Shown here piece after piece: positions 34,852-48,200 of a stretch of 64,000 nt of DNA. The position numbers were made by a program, and so were the translations under genes. The stretch is from Synaphobranchus kaupii. Its lineage: Eukaryota > Chordata > Actinopteri > Anguilliformes > Synaphobranchidae. The notes beneath the pieces are model-generated. The model was not told the DNA's origin and did not search any database. It saw nothing but the letters and a program-made list of their open reading frames with translations. The stretch lies in NCBI GenBank assembly GCA_029718625.1, contig CM056377.1:103738585-103802584 (forward strand), given 5' to 3'. The first letter of the stretch is position 1, and the number at the start of each line of letters is the position of its first letter.

Positions 34852-37800
34852 ATGGAGGAAGGTAATGTCCATGAGACGATACCAGATTTAAAAGACCTAG
34901 AGCTGAAAATTGGGAGAAAAACGCCAGAGGGACTGCTTAAGTGGATGCGGGAAGATTCCTCGCATCGTGGAGACAGCATTGTAAAAACACAAGAGGGTAA
35001 AGATCTGGACCTCGGGAGAAAGGGCCTCACTGAAAAATTAAGAGACTTAAAACTGGAAATGGTAAGCTCATCCATTTGCGCCTTAAGTTATATTCTCTTA
35101 ATTATTGGTAACGCGTTTGGTTAAGTGTCTATATTGTCATATCACCTTCAGACACTATGCGAAATATTAAATGGACACTCAAACACTGTTTCACACACAT
35201 GCTTTTACGACACCGAGTAGGCTAGCCTATAAAATAATATAAGACACGGCATCTCTCCATAACCTTGAGCAGACATATTTAAAAACGCGTTTTTTTTTCT
35301 CCTGGGAAGTTGTAACCTAACAAAGCGGATTTAGAATTAGGCTACATTGGGTTTTTTTTGCAATTTAAACTCTTCGATATCGGAAAAAACGAGACAAGTA
35401 ATAAATTTAGCTTCATTTCGCGGAGCCAACCGCGGCAGGTGGCTTTGTTGCTAGGAGATACCAATATATGTTGCTGCCTGTTTGAGGTTTGGATGCTATA
35501 CAAGATATGTAGCTACTGTACTAATGATGATTACAAGGCAGTTCCACATGCAATAACTGCAGTGTTTTTGTGTAACATTTTGGACAAAATTTTCTGGTCC
35601 ATATAGACTACTTGGTTTCTGTTCTATTTCTTTGGCACAGCTCCTAAACTCTTTGGCCCATAAAATCCCTGTAACATCTCAAAAAGGATTTATTCCCATT
35701 CTGTAGCTACTGAAATGCTATAGAACTTCTAGTCACAGATGTACTTTTAGTCACTGATTTTTTCTTTTTTGTCAGCAGTGGGCTACAATGGAAGGCTTTT
35801 GGGTGATATTGAAGTGTGCCACATTCTCCCCGGACAGTTGTCCCTCCATTGGTGACTGTTTTCAGTCATTGTCTCAGGAAATGTATTGTCATTGTAAATA
35901 ACTGACATGCTTTAGATTCAAAGTGAAACCAAATACTATTCCAATGAGATGCAGTTCTCTATGTCAACTTGTATCTCTGGACCTCCTAGCTCAGGACACC
36001 TAGCATTTTCCATGATTAGTGGGGTCAAAGATGCTCTATGAGCATCTCACTGTGGTGGTCAAAACCACATCTCACTGTGTGGCGACTTCTGTTGGTTAGA
36101 CCTGAAGAATGCTGCACACATAATTCTACTTTCTATTTTGGGCAGAGACTTATTTTGCATGCTTTTAATTTAACTGCTGTAGTCAGGATCATCATGTTGA
36201 TAACAAGCAAATAAAACAATGCATGCTAATCAATATTCACTTGTGAATCCCAAAGTATGCTGTCTTCTACTATGGAAAACAAATGTTTTCCCTGTAGTAC
36301 CTCACAGTGCTACATTGTGGCATGAAAGATTGTTGCATGAGAGATTGTCCAATGTTTTTAAGCACAGTTATGAGCAGGCCATATTTTGAGTTCCTAGTGA
36401 TGAACTACACTACATGGACAAAGGTATATGGACACCTGCTCATCCAGCAGCTCATTCCAAAATCATGGGCATTAATATGGAGTTGGCCCACCCTTTGCTG
36501 CTATAACAGCCTCCACTCTCCTGGAAAGGCTTTCCACTAGATGTTGGTACATTGCTGCATGGATTTGTTTCCATTCAGCCAGAAGAGCATTAGTGAGGTC
36601 GGGCAATTAGCCCTGGCTCGCCGTTGGCTTTCCAATTGATCCAAAATGTGTTTGATGAGGTTGAGGTCAGGGTTCTGTACAGGCTAGTCAAGTTCTTCCA
36701 CACCAATCTCGACAAACCATTTCTGTATGGACCTTGCTTTGTGCACAGGGACACTGTCATTCTGAAACAGGAAGGGGCCTTGCTCAAATTGTTGCCACAA
36801 AGTTGGAAGCACAGAATTGTCTAGAATGTCATTGTATGCTGTAGCATTAAGATTTGCCTTCACTAGAAGTAAGGGGCCTAGCCTAAACCATGAAAAACAG
36901 CCCCAGACCAAGGGGTGTCCTCATACTTTCGGCCATATAGTAGGTGGTTCTATGTTTTATTTTCCCTTCGATTTAAGGCATTCTCGTGGCATCCTCATTG
37001 GCTTGTGTGACCTTTTTCTCCACATCAGACTGTAGGCACGCTGTTGAGCTCTTTTGTTTATCCTGAGAGATGCATTTAGAGAGACGCATTTAGCCTGTCC
37101 CAGAGGAAATCAGCCATGGCGTGTCATTTGCCATCGTGTCATCATCATGATTGAATTGTAAACATTGGTGCAAGCCTAACTGCCTCAAATCACCGGGCAG
37201 CACTGCACGACGGCCACATGATTTGTTGGCAGTCAACTCCATTCATCAGCCTAAGTCTGAGGATGGCATGGACATTTGTGTAATGAACAGGCACCTTTCG
37301 GAAGAGCTGCTTATGTGGTGCTGAGCCTGGCTGCCGCTCTGTGAGTGGATTCCCTCAGCCACAGACAGCGCACTCTCATCAGAATTCCCTTACCTAACGG
37401 CCATGGTTGTCCTTCACTCGTTTCTCACTTTTTTTCTTTGCTCTGTTCACAAAATGGTGTACAAAAGCTCATCCCAGAGCAGTATCATTATGCCTTTTGC
37501 GTTGATATACACCCCTGAGAATGGCTATGGCTAAACGTTGTGCTTATGACCCTGACCTGAGAGTAGACTGCTGTAATTTGATATGAGTACACACTACATG
37601 TACAGTACAGTAGGAGCATGGTTATGTTTTGACTATTTTTAAAGTCTCTACACTATCATTGGGCTTCTTAAGTACAGCTGGGGAAAAAACATAGGAAAAG
37701 GCTCATGTATTTTGAAAAGGAGAACAACCTTAAATAGATTACACAATGTTAATGTTTGCATCCACAAGATCTGTCTGAGCAAAGTTTGAAGAATGTCCAT

Positions 37801-40800
37801 ATTTTAAGAATCCCTAGGTCTTAAATAAAATAAACAGATTGACTTCCAGAGAATTGATTGTTCTCTCCTCTGAAGTGAATGATATTCTTTCCATTTCATA
37901 ATCTAGTGCTTTTGACAGAGTGCACCAGAGTGGTACGTTCTCAGAAGAAACATGTTCTCACACAGTGTGCACATTCTTTTTCAAATACATCAGTCAAATC
38001 AAGGGCCATTACTGCTGTCAGTTGCTCAATGATAGGATGAAGTTATGAGACTGTACCATGTCATTGTGTTCCTGCTTCAGTCAGTCACAGTACAGGGATC
38101 TGTGTGTTAGAGGAGGGGTTTTCAACCTTTTCTGATCCAGGGACCCCCAACCAGTCTCAAAGGCATCCAGGGGACCCCCATCATAAGTTAAAAACGGTTA
38201 TATTTAAAAATAGGATTTATATTTAGTAGTATCTTCTCAAATCAATATAGAGTTATTGCATATCAAGTCTGGCCAGGGACCCCCTACAATACCTTCAGGT
38301 ACCCCCAGGGGTCCACAAACCCCATGTTGAAAACCCAGGTGTTAGAGAGTGTGTGAGGCCAAGATGTAGTATAATCTGCCTGGGTCCTTGAGGGTATAAC
38401 TGTGACTAGAGGACCCCAGTGTGTAAATACTTAAATAAGACACTGGATCTTTTGGTCATATATCCATATATATGTATAGTTAATATGCAAAATTACAACC
38501 AGACTGTGTATTATTTACTCCAGAAATATTGCAAAAAAGGCACAATTAATTCATTTAAAGTAACACTTGTCATGTTTATGGGTTTATAATGTTCTGTGGT
38601 TGGAAGTCTTTGCAGTCATTAAGTTTTCTTGCTGCCAACACGTGGGCGTCTAGTCGACACTGATACAGACCATTTGAGATCATATTCAGAGTTAACTTTC
38701 ATAGGGTGCAGCGGTGCTGCAAACACAGGTGAAATTTACTGTCAGCATTGGCTACATTTTTAATCGGGCTCTCTCTCTGGTCACCTCTAGAAACTCAGTT
38801 TTGAATTGTGTCTGACTGTAACAGCATCCTCCTACACTGACCATCCTCCTTGATGTCTCATTTAAAAAGATCCAGATTGGCGCTGTGTATTGCCCAGCAC
38901 CTTATGCTCTCACCCTCTCGCTGTCTCACAGGCTGTGCAGATGGAGCGGGCGTGAGTCAGCCTTGCTCCCCTCTGTGAAAGCTGAAGGACAGAGACAGCA
39001 CCAGCTGTCTATTCCTGCAGAATACACGGCCTGCACAGTACTCTGCACAATGTACTTGTGCTGTGGAACACTGCTTGTCAGGATATTAGCTTCCCCCTCT
39101 TCATAGCACTCTGCAGAAGGACTAGCGCTGCTAGCTGCTGATGCTTTAAAAACACCTGGCAGTGCTATTCGTCATGGAAAACTTCACGAGGAAAAGATAG
39201 TAAAATTGCATTTTTCTTTTTCTATAGATTTCATTCTGTTGCACTGCTTCTGTTTCAACTTTATTTTTTGAACAAGGTGCTACTAGCCTTTCTCACAGGT
39301 CTGAAACCACTATACTTACCACAGCTTCATTGGTACATCATGAGACACACAACGAGAAAGAATAACCTGGATCGCTGTTAAGTTTCTTAAACTTATACTT
39401 AGCCCACAAACTAGAACCTTGGCTTGATTGTTAGCTCAGGTCAAACTGTGACCAGGCATCCTAGCAACAGCAAAATACACTGCCTGGCCAAAAAAAAAGT
39501 TGCACACTCTAATATTTCGTTGGACCACCTTTAGCTTTGATTACGGTGTGCATTCGTCGTGGCATTGTTTCGACAACCTTATGCAATGTCACAACATTTA
39601 TTTCCGCCCAGAGTTGCATTCATTTTTGGCCGAGATCTTGTATTAACAAAGGGAGAGTCGAACCACTCCGTAAAGTCTTCTCCAGAACATCCCAAAGACT
39701 TTCAATGGGGTTAAGGTCTGGACTCTGGTGGCCAATTCATGTGTGAAAATGATTCCTCATGCTCCCCGAACCACTCTTTCACAATTTGAGCCTGATGAAT
39801 CTTGGCATTGTCGTCCTGGAATATGCCCATTGATGGGATAACCTGGTCATTCAGTACATTCTGGTACTCAGCTGACTTCATTTTATTGCTGCATAACATT
39901 GCTGAGCCTAGACCTGACCAATTGAAGCAACCCCAGATCATAACACTGCCTCCAGAGGCTTGTACAGTGGACACTATGCATGACGGGTGCAACGGCGACT
40001 TTTTTTTTGGCCAGGCAGTGTATATTTGTTTTCTTGTAAAAGATTTTGAGAGTGTTAGGATCAGCAAGTGTAAATTACACTGTTTTAAGGAACAAATCAG
40101 TGCAGATAAATGGTTCATTTTCCTAGCTTTATAAGTAAGTGCATATGAAGCTTTTGTCACATTGAAGGATGAACAATGTTCAGTTAGCAAATGGTATCTG
40201 CCATGAATCACAGGGCGAAATCTCTTATCCTCTAGTGTAAAGGGAATGAAATGAACTATGTTAATCCAGTTCATTAGATGGAGTGCCAGCTGTCAGAGAT
40301 TTGATGCCAGCATGTCCCTTAGTGTCCCTTCAATGGCAGATTGGGTGCATCTCCTTAAATTGCTTCCAAACTGTCTTGCTTACTTGTTTGTTCTCAATGC
40401 TCTTAAAACATTCAGAACTCTTTTACAGAGGTTTTTCACACAATGTAGGCTGTAACAAATGACTTGCATGTATAATTAAAAGTGAAGTTGCAATGAATTC
40501 ATTGAAACTGTCAGACAGTTTCAGCATATTCACTGCAACGACATTTTTTGTTCTAAAAAGACTCCGTATTGTTAGTGGTGAATCCATCATTGTACACTAG
40601 CAGTATGAGTTTAACTATGAAAGACAACTGGGGAATGTGAGAAGAGGTAAAATGTGAAATTCAAATGCTAGTCTAGTGCAGTTTTGGTGTAGAGGAAGCC
40701 AAACACATTGATACAGTGAGTGTCTTTATGTGCACTATAATCCTTTGTAGTTTTATCCTTCAGGCACCAAATTCCCAGGTGTTCCAATTTATTCCTTAGT

Positions 40801-43800
40801 AATATTTTATGCACATTGTTTCACATCCATGGTTCTGGACACCCTCTAAATCTCTTTTTGGATGTAATTGAGCTGATAGCTGAATACTATTAAAGTTTTC
40901 ACTGGGTCTCAGAACCATTTTGGAGAAATAAAGGGGTAAAATAGTGTGTGTTTATTAATACTTCAAGTTGGATAACCATTATTTGAGAATACACTGAAGT
41001 ATCTAGAGTATTGTATTTTTGGTTCTATTGTATGCCTTTTTTTCATCTGGTGCTGTTACAGCAAACTTCATCTGAAAGCCTATTAGCATGAATCTCCTTC
41101 ACAGTGTGGTAGTGATTAAGTGAGCATGTTCGTTAATGTAGAATAGAGACCATGACAACAGGGTGATTAATTGTTAGAGAAAAGTGGGAGAGTGTTTCAC
41201 AAATGGTTTAGTCAGCAGCCTTACTGCTTGGTGGCTTTTTCTTTTCAGCTGACAGAAACAAAACAGGGCTGGACTTGGTTGCTTTCAATGGAAACCTCCT
41301 TGGAAAAAAAGGGTTGACATTTGATGGGGTGTTGGTGGAGAGATGGTGGAGCTATCCCCCCTGCCTTCTGGACCAAGTAGTGTCTGATGTCCCTGTTTGG
41401 TAACAGTGATACTGTGCTACTTGAGATACCAGATTAAGTTGATGAGATGTTAAACCCTATTAAAGATCCCATGGTACTTATCATACAGCAAATCAATCTT
41501 CTACAGTGAATAATCTGTGGTGAGCATTCCAACACAAAATGTCTACAAAATATCACTCAGATTTGTGCTACATGTTGGTGGTGTATGAACAGTTCTTCCC
41601 CCTTGTTGCAAAGCTAATGAAGATATTTGAAAGGTGGAATATAATGTCTTATTTAATGTTTCTTCCTGAGTCACAATATGTTTTTGGGTTGACGTTAGAT
41701 GAACACTTACTTAATCCTCTTCTCACAGAATGTGGTGTAGTTTGTTTTTTACTGGTTTGATAGCTCTACCGTTTTATTGTAATGGATTTTGTAAGCTTTT
41801 GGTACCTGCAGTCTATATAATGAAATACTTTAATGAATATTCAAGTGGAGATGGGAACTAAGTCACATATCACAAGGCCATGATATTGTGAGGCCACTGG
41901 AAGCTGCTTACCTATTAGAAACGCCTGTGACAGCCACTGCTGAGTGTTTATTGCGTGGTTGAGATATGGTTCATGCTGCTGAAGGGAAAACGAGTTGCGC
42001 TAACTCACAGGGATTAGACGGCAGACGCCTGGGCTGGCACAGTGGCGGCAGCTGTGGTTGGAAACGGGCTCTCTCAAGGCTGTGCTAAGAGGCGCTCCTT
42101 CCTCTCTGGGACGCTGCATGGCAGATTCCCAAGTCCGCTCCTGGCTTCCTCCAGACTCCCACACAGAGGGGCACGGCTGGGACGCCTTCGTCAGCAGGGA
42201 ACTCAGCTTGGAGCCCTGACGGTGTTTCCGGCATCGCTCGTTAAACTCGCGGCTCACACGGGCTCTGCCCGCCGCGAAAGCCCTGACGTCCGTGCTCCTG
42301 GATGCCAGCTCTTTTATCGTGGCACGCACAAATAATTTTCTCTTTTTTTCCACCCTCTAATTTAAGGAGTTTGGTATCAGCAGAAATCTGTCAGCAGCTC
42401 AGGGAGATGCAGCTCTTGTACTGGTGTAGCAGGCCGTCCGTGTGTCCAGTTCGCTTGCCACATCCGTCTGCCTGAGCTCCTGGGCTCTAGCCGGGATCCT
42501 TGTTCTCACTGCTAAGTGATTTTCTGATGTGACAGCGTGGATGACAGAGAGAGAAATCTTACAGTCATAAATGTCAGTCTCTATTGGTCACCTCTTGTTT
42601 TATGGTCGTGCTGTAGAAGGGTTCATTGAAGGGGTGGCCTCCCTGTTTGATTGTTTCATTATGTGGCTGTAGCCCATATCCAAGCTCATTTAGCTAACAC
42701 CGCTCTTTAATGTCTATGTAAGTATTTATCTCCAGCCGAGTACAAACGTGCCGTTGGTGAATTCTGTGTACATCCACTCTGAATTTATGGAGCCTTCATT
42801 TAATTAGCTTTGTCACAGTTTGGGTGGCATAATCATGCACACCCTTTGACCAGCCTGACCACACAAAAATTTGTAACTGGTCAAATTAAAGACTGAGATG
42901 AATCAATAGGCTCCTAATTAATAACATACGTTTACGTTCTTTCATACTTTTTTCCTTTAAACTTATTAACACAATGCAGGTTTGGCTCGTTGTCATTTGC
43001 TTTGTCTTTGAATTCTTCATTATCTACGAAAAGGTTAGTTTTGCTGGCCATGTGTCCACTTTTTCACCAATTAGGAGCCTATTGATTCTCCTCAATTTTT
43101 AAGTTGATCAGTTAAAAAAATAATTTGTTGCCTCTTCATGTCATTTTTTTCAATATAACATGATGGGCACAATGTGTACAGGGGACCTTTATTCTTCATG
43201 GCATATATAGATACTTTCGGCTTAAGAGGATAAATAATCCCTCTGAACATGAAAAGCCCATAATCAAGAAAAATTAACAGCTTGTTAAACTTCAGAGATT
43301 GCAATTGTGGTTGGAATGAGAACCAGCATACACAGGGGTCCCCCAGGACGGAGGTTGGGAACCACTGCTCTAGCGCATTGTGTGGTGGGTGATGGCGATG
43401 GAGGAAGTGTGGGCTGGGAGGAGTGCGGAATGATCAATGGTTCCCTGGGGGCTGCGTTATCGAGTGACCTGCAGGGTCACAGGAAGGCAGAGCGGGGGGT
43501 GGGAGAACGGTACACAGTGGAGGCAGAGTGCTCCGCGCCTCCTGTGTATGTGTCCCATTGGACAGGCTGTCACATCGGTCAGCTCTGTGGGCACCGACTG
43601 GCACATCGGTCAGCTCTGTGGGCACCGACTGGCACATCGGTCAGCTCTGTGGGCACCGACTGGCACATTGGTCAGCTCTGTGGGCACTGACTGGCACATC
43701 GGTCAGCTCTGTGGGCACCGACTGGCACATCGGTCAGCTCTGTGGGCACTGACTGCCACATCGGTCAGCTCTGTGGGCACTGACTGGCACATCGGTCAGC

Positions 43801-45231
43801 TCTGTGGGCACTGACTGGCACATCGGTCAGCTCTGTGGGCACTGACTGGCATGTCGCTGTGACCCTGCTGCTGTTACAAAGCTTCATGGATTCATCTGGC
43901 AACCCTCCCCCAGAGAGCACAGTGTTTTGGAGATGGTTGTTCATTTCGCAGCCCTCCCCCAGAGAGCACAGCGTTTTGGGGATGGTTGTTCATCTGGCAG
44001 TCCTCCCCCAGAGAGCATAGTGTTTTTTGGGATGGTTGCTGCTTAGATGTTTTGCTTGGCAGGAGGAGGATTGATGCTGACCGTTATTCTCTGAGCAACA
44101 TTACATCTTTTAGCCTCCCCTACATGGCAATTTCCTGTAATGAATTGTGTGTGTTTTCACGCAACGTTTTTTCTTTCTTTTTGCTTATCTAGCTTCACCC
44201 GCTCCCCCGTACACTAAGACTGTGGTAGTGGGAGTTGTATCCTTTTCTGTTTGCATTCATTATTTAGGGCTTTGACATGGGAATAAACATTGTTTACCCA
44301 CGACATGAGTTTTATAGACAAATTAATCTAACTGCTGTCTGTCCATTCTTCTCCCCTCCCCCATCTGTTCCTGTCAACTCTTCCTTCTCTCTGGTTTTTC
44401 ATCGCTCCACCCTCACTCCCTCCCCCATCCCTTTCTTCCTGTTTGTACCCCCTCCCTTTTCTCTAAATCCCGGTTTATCGTTTCCCTTTGTCCTGGTCTC
44501 TCCCCCTGACTGCCCCCAGGCACACCTGCGCTCTGTCGACGTGAAGATCCTGCAGCAGCTGCTGGCGGTGCACGAGGGCATCGAGGCGGTCAAGTGGCTC
44601 CTGGAGGAGCGCAGCACCCTGACCAGCCACTGCAGCAGCCTAACCAGCAGCCAGTACAGTCTGGGCGAGGGGCCGGACACCTCCCTGAGGGGCAGCTGGA
44701 GCAGCCTGCAGGACCCCAACGACAAGCTGGACAACATCTCGATCGGCAGCTACCTGGACACCCTGGCTGACGACATGGACGAATACTACCCCTCCAGCTC
44801 CGAATCCGTCCTCTGCTCCACCCCCATGGGGTCGGAGGCTCCCGACCGGACCGGGGGCGCGGCGGTGGGCCCCCCCCCCGGTCAGGTCCGAGCACCTTAA
44901 AGAGGAGCCGCCCGTCTGGGCCAAGCTGGCCACGGAGGGATCCAAAGCGCAGGAGGCCGGGAGAGCTGCGTCCTCCAGCAAGGACGGCGGCCAGATGCAG
45001 CCGGCCAAAAGTAATGGTTTCACAGATAAGGGGGTCAGGCAGGTGGGCGCCCCGGAGTCGGCCCGGGCCTGCCTCGCCGAGAAGCTGGGCAAGAGCCAGA
45101 GCCCCAAACTCAAGCCCTACAAGAACGGCAAGATTGACCTGGAGGGGTGCAAGCTGAACAGCAAAATGCACCTGGAGTACGACGCCCACTGGCGCTGGGT
45201 GCAGTCGCAGGACGACGTGACGTTTTTGTGA
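34852..45231 (+). CDS. lurap1: Leucine-rich adaptor protein 1 (2 exons, frameshift in exon 2 as sequenced)
   Basis: LURAP1 (LRAP35a) is a cytoplasmic adaptor that links the kinase MRCK to myosin-18A in actomyosin control and has been tied to canonical NF-kB activation. Exon 1 is 34852-35061 (70 codons: [20 protein letters not shown], ending LRDLKLEM). Exon 2 is 44520-45231, starting [20 protein letters not shown]. Conserved blocks are [49 protein letters not shown] and the terminal [15 protein letters not shown], whose end fits a PDZ-binding tail. As sequenced, a run of ten C (44870-44879) shifts the frame: it stops at 44898-44900, while the conserved remainder continues in the frame ending TGA at 45229-45231. 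Both sides of the run are clearly lurap1, so a one-base length error or a real allele are the options. Intact, the protein would be near 306 residues (human 239). ATTAAA lies at 45799. Confidence 0.92.
36408..36942 (-). mobile_element. Degenerate Tc1-like element, CACTAYATGGAC family
   Basis: The left end CACTACATGGACAAAGGTAT follows TA, and the right end closes with ATACTTTCGGCCATATAG-TA. The minus strand carries a relic of the Tc1 catalytic domain: [18 protein letters not shown] and, further on, [13 protein letters not shown], which corresponds to the second catalytic Asp region but has Asn-Asp-Ser instead of Asp-Asn-Asp. Internally deleted and inactive. Confidence 0.82.
38113..38338. mobile_element. 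hAT-like MITE (226 bp) with 9-bp flanking duplication
   Basis: Short terminal repeats GGGTTTTCAAC and GTTGAAAACCC enclose repeated 'AGGGACCCCC' motifs. The flanks GTGTTAGAG at 38104-38112 and 38339-38347 are identical and fit an 8-9 bp target duplication of hAT type. Confidence 0.78.
39478..40020 (-). mobile_element. Internally deleted Tc1-like element, CACTGCCTGGCC family, copy B
   Basis: TA (39476-39477, 40021-40022) flanks terminal repeats starting CACTGCCTGGCCAAAAAA. The minus strand reads as the C-terminal part of a Tc1 transposase ([50 protein letters not shown]). The N-terminal DNA-binding part is gone, so it cannot move on its own. Confidence 0.92.
42874..43113. repeat. Inverted-repeat element (240 bp)
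   Basis: Arms of about 48 bp face each other: the left contains GAATCAATAGGCTCCTAATT (42900-42919) and the right its complement (about 43069-43088), with weaker pairing outside that core. The spacer of ~145 bp has no coding sense. A degraded MITE is the simplest reading. Confidence 0.7.
43332..43373. repeat. hAT-like terminal fragment
   Basis: The motif GAGGTTGGGAACCACTGCTC resembles the end of a common fish hAT-derived repeat. No partner end was found nearby. Confidence 0.4.
43571..43849 (+). repeat. 31-bp minisatellite, nine copies
   Basis: Nine units of CACATCGGTCAGCTCTGTGG plus GCAC(C/T)GACTGG repeat head to tail with only C/T and few other differences. The 31-bp period shifts the frame each unit and no stop is formed, so all three plus frames stay open; these are not genes. 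There are no spacers between units. Confidence 0.97.
43892..44039 (+). repeat. 49-bp tandem repeat, three copies
   Basis: Units begin TCATYTSGCA at 43892, 43941 and 43990, each containing CCTCCCCCAGAGAGCA and a GATGGTTG end. The third copy is slightly diverged. It directly follows the 31-bp array and lies within 500 bp of the lurap1 exon 2 acceptor. Confidence 0.92.
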
Positions 45232-48200
45232 GACGCGCCAGCAGTTTAAACCCTCCTGCTCCAATTGCATCATCCCTGTAGCGTTTCTGTTAGGAGGCAT
45301 TTAAGTGTTCAGCCCTCCAGTGAAAATTCTGCAGAGGTACAGGGGGGTTGCTGGTTGGTTGACGTTGGTGGTGTAGCCACGGTTAATCGGGTTGCATAGT
45401 GCAGTGCTCCTCAGGTGTGTTTCATTTCCTGCCTCACGGGGTGAGGAGTGGTGTCCAGTCCTTAGTTCCATAAGCACTGTTGCATAGTTTATTTCAGTGC
45501 AACTCCCTCCATGTTTAGCCGATGAAGGCAGTGAGTTCAGAACAGGCACTTCACAGCCAGTGTCCTCAAAGAGTGTGGAGGTTGGCAGCACTGCTTTTGT
45601 TAAAAAAAGGACTTCATTTGTTGGAATTTTACTTGTATAATATAACTCCCAGTTATATTAAATTGTTTACTGACCTGCTAAGCATTAATCACACACCGGA
45701 CAGAGTCAGTCGATGTTTCAGGAACAGTGCTATTGCAAAACCATAATCCATTTCTAATTGGTTTGTACATGTACTTTTTGTGAGTAGCCAAAATGTCAAT
45801 TAAAATTTTTATTTGGGGTCTATTGCAGTAGCTGTGGTTGATAATGCCATGTTGCTGTCATTACAAGTGTACTTAAGCACACCTGTGTAATTGTAAATGT
45901 ATGTGTAATGCCATCCTTAAGATATAACATCAATTGCAATACAATTTAGCTGTAAACCAGGTATGTCATTGGTTGTTATAATAGATACAATTTTAACATG
46001 ACTGGATATTGTTGCTTTTGGTAATTGTGTTACTTTCGGTACAGTAGTATCAATATAATCAAATTAAATATTCTATAACTTAATTCAAGCTAATTGCACT
46101 GTTGTACATGTTACTAGAATTGTCCATTGATGATTCAGCTGACACTATTTAACTTGTGATTTGTGTTTTTCCATCCAGTCAACAGCAATAAGCCTTGTCA
46201 GGGGCTATCTGTATGGCCGGGGTGAATATGTAACATATTGAAGGCTGTATCAGTTTTAGTCATAAGAAATTAGTGGAAAGCTTCAATCAGTCATCTTTAC
46301 TAATTGGGGAATCTTTGCAGGTCACAGAAAGTGACTGTAACAGAATGATGTCCAGTGCTTCACGAGCCACTAGAAGCCCTGTTGCAGCAGCTCACATTCC
46401 ACCACCATTGAAAGCCAGTGATCATGGCAATGCGTGCTTTGAGTTTCCATGACTGCTACATTTGAGCTGCGATGTTGCAGTTACCTAGGTGGGGAATGGT
46501 GTGAAAGAGCAGCAGTGAGTGCCTGAGGTTATTACTCCCAGGGACTCCCATTGTAAAAGGGCCCTTCCCTCCTGCCACTAGGTACTGCTGTCCCCCTCTC
46601 CTCCGCCTAAAGTACTCTCATTGCTACTGGAACTAGTTGTTCTCTCAGGCAAAATGAAATGTACATATAATCAGTGTCTAATGTTTAACTGAGACTGTAG
46701 ATGCAGCGCAGACTCTTCGCAGGAGAGCAAAGTGGACTAAGTATGTAAGTGGACCTTTACAACCCAGCTTCTCACGTTTTTTAGCTAAATTCTGACCATC
46801 GTTCTTCTTTCTCCACCTCCTTCCTGTGTTTTGCTCTCGCATGGCAACTATTCTTTACCCTTCAGCAGTCTCAACGGTGTAGACTTTTTAATAAGTTCCA
46901 AATTGGAGGCTCCCCCTCTCCTCCATCTTTCTGCTACACTTCTTCTTTTAAAGGGATGGCCTGCTTCCAGTAGCGCTGTGACTAGGAAAGACTGCGCCAG
47001 CAGACATCAGGACCCAGTCATGCACAAGTGTACAATAAGGATTGTCATGCGAAAACAGTGACCTTGGACCAGTTCTAAGGGTGGGAGGGGTTTGAGCCAA
47101 ATGTTTTTTGTTTCCAAAATGTGTAGAGCCTTAGAGACACAATTACACAATTAACCCTGTCTGCTTAACCACTGTTTTTATTATTTTTTAAAGGAGATTC
47201 TAGCTGATCTAATGGCACCATGGTAACGTTCAGCTTTGGTTGTATACATGTTCCCTATTGTATACCTCTGATGTTAAATATTCCAGATTGTTTACTTATA
47301 CAGATGTCCTGGCAGTGATGAAATATCCAAAGAGTTTTCCCATGGTGGTTTGCAATATAAATCAGCTCCCCCATATGGAAGAACCATCCTTTTTTATATG
47401 GACCTCTATCTGAACAGCCATTTGTCAGATATATTCATTTAAATTATATATTTGTAATGGATTCAAGATGTATATCAGAATATATTTGAGGTATATACAC
47501 ATTATGTATATGAGAATATATTTTGATAGAATGCATTGTAACTGATTATGAATTAGGCAGTTTTGTTAGATTTCTTGGAATGTGTATTCAGTTACTAGTC
47601 TGTCTTTGGTCAGTTTTTTTTCTCATGTGGCTATTTTGAATTTCATTTCCAGCGCTCACCTTGTGATATTTAATTTTGCACAGGGTCGCCAGCCAGTGCA
47701 GAATAATGGCCCCTCATTTATTCTGCACCCTATACCTGTCATGCCGCAGCGATGAAAAGGTTGCTATCTGAAGAACTACATCCTCATATGCTGTATATCA
47801 GTATCCATGACTACATCCCTTGGTTTAACCTTCCTGAATTTATGTGAGGGTCTATATGAACTGAAATGACTTATTGTTTTTGTGTAATTTTCAAATTGGT
47901 GATTTTCTTCAGCAAATACCTTTAAGACATCCTAGAGAATTAGGAAATACATGTAAAGAAAAGATCTTTTATATTGCCACGTAACAACCCCTTAACACAA
48001 ATGGCAGTAAAATGCTAACATAATAGGCAGATTAAGTTCCATACAACTGTCGTTGACTATCTGGGAACTTTGTCAGATCTGGATATCAAGCAAACTGCAA
48101 TAACGAGTTAAGGCACGGAAAGAGGCTTTGAACGGCTTGCAGTTGCAGCTTGTCGGACAGTGTTTGATTGGCTCAAAGAGCTCAGCTAATTAAGTTTCCG

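Larger units (their letters stand above)
35062..44519 (+). other. lurap1 intron (9.5 kb)
   Basis: Starts GTAAGC and ends TGCCCCCAG. It contains two Tc1-family elements (36408-36942, 39478-40020), a hAT-like MITE (38113-38338), an inverted-repeat element (42874-43113) and two adjacent minisatellites (43571-43849, 43892-44039). A GC-rich patch at about 42,000-42,350 has open frames on both strands but no recognisable protein. Confidence 0.85.

Noticed and set aside
42000..42353. 117-codon minus-strand frame and 97-codon plus-strand frame in a GC-rich patch
   Set aside because: No recognisable domain, no splice partners, located inside the lurap1 intron; GC-rich DNA gives long chance frames.
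43307..43814. 125-127 codon repetitive plus-strand frames
   Set aside because: They arise because the 31-bp unit contains no stop in any plus frame.
43571..43849. Regular direct repeats resembling a CRISPR array
   Set aside because: Units are contiguous with no spacers and the context is a vertebrate intron, so this is a minisatellite.
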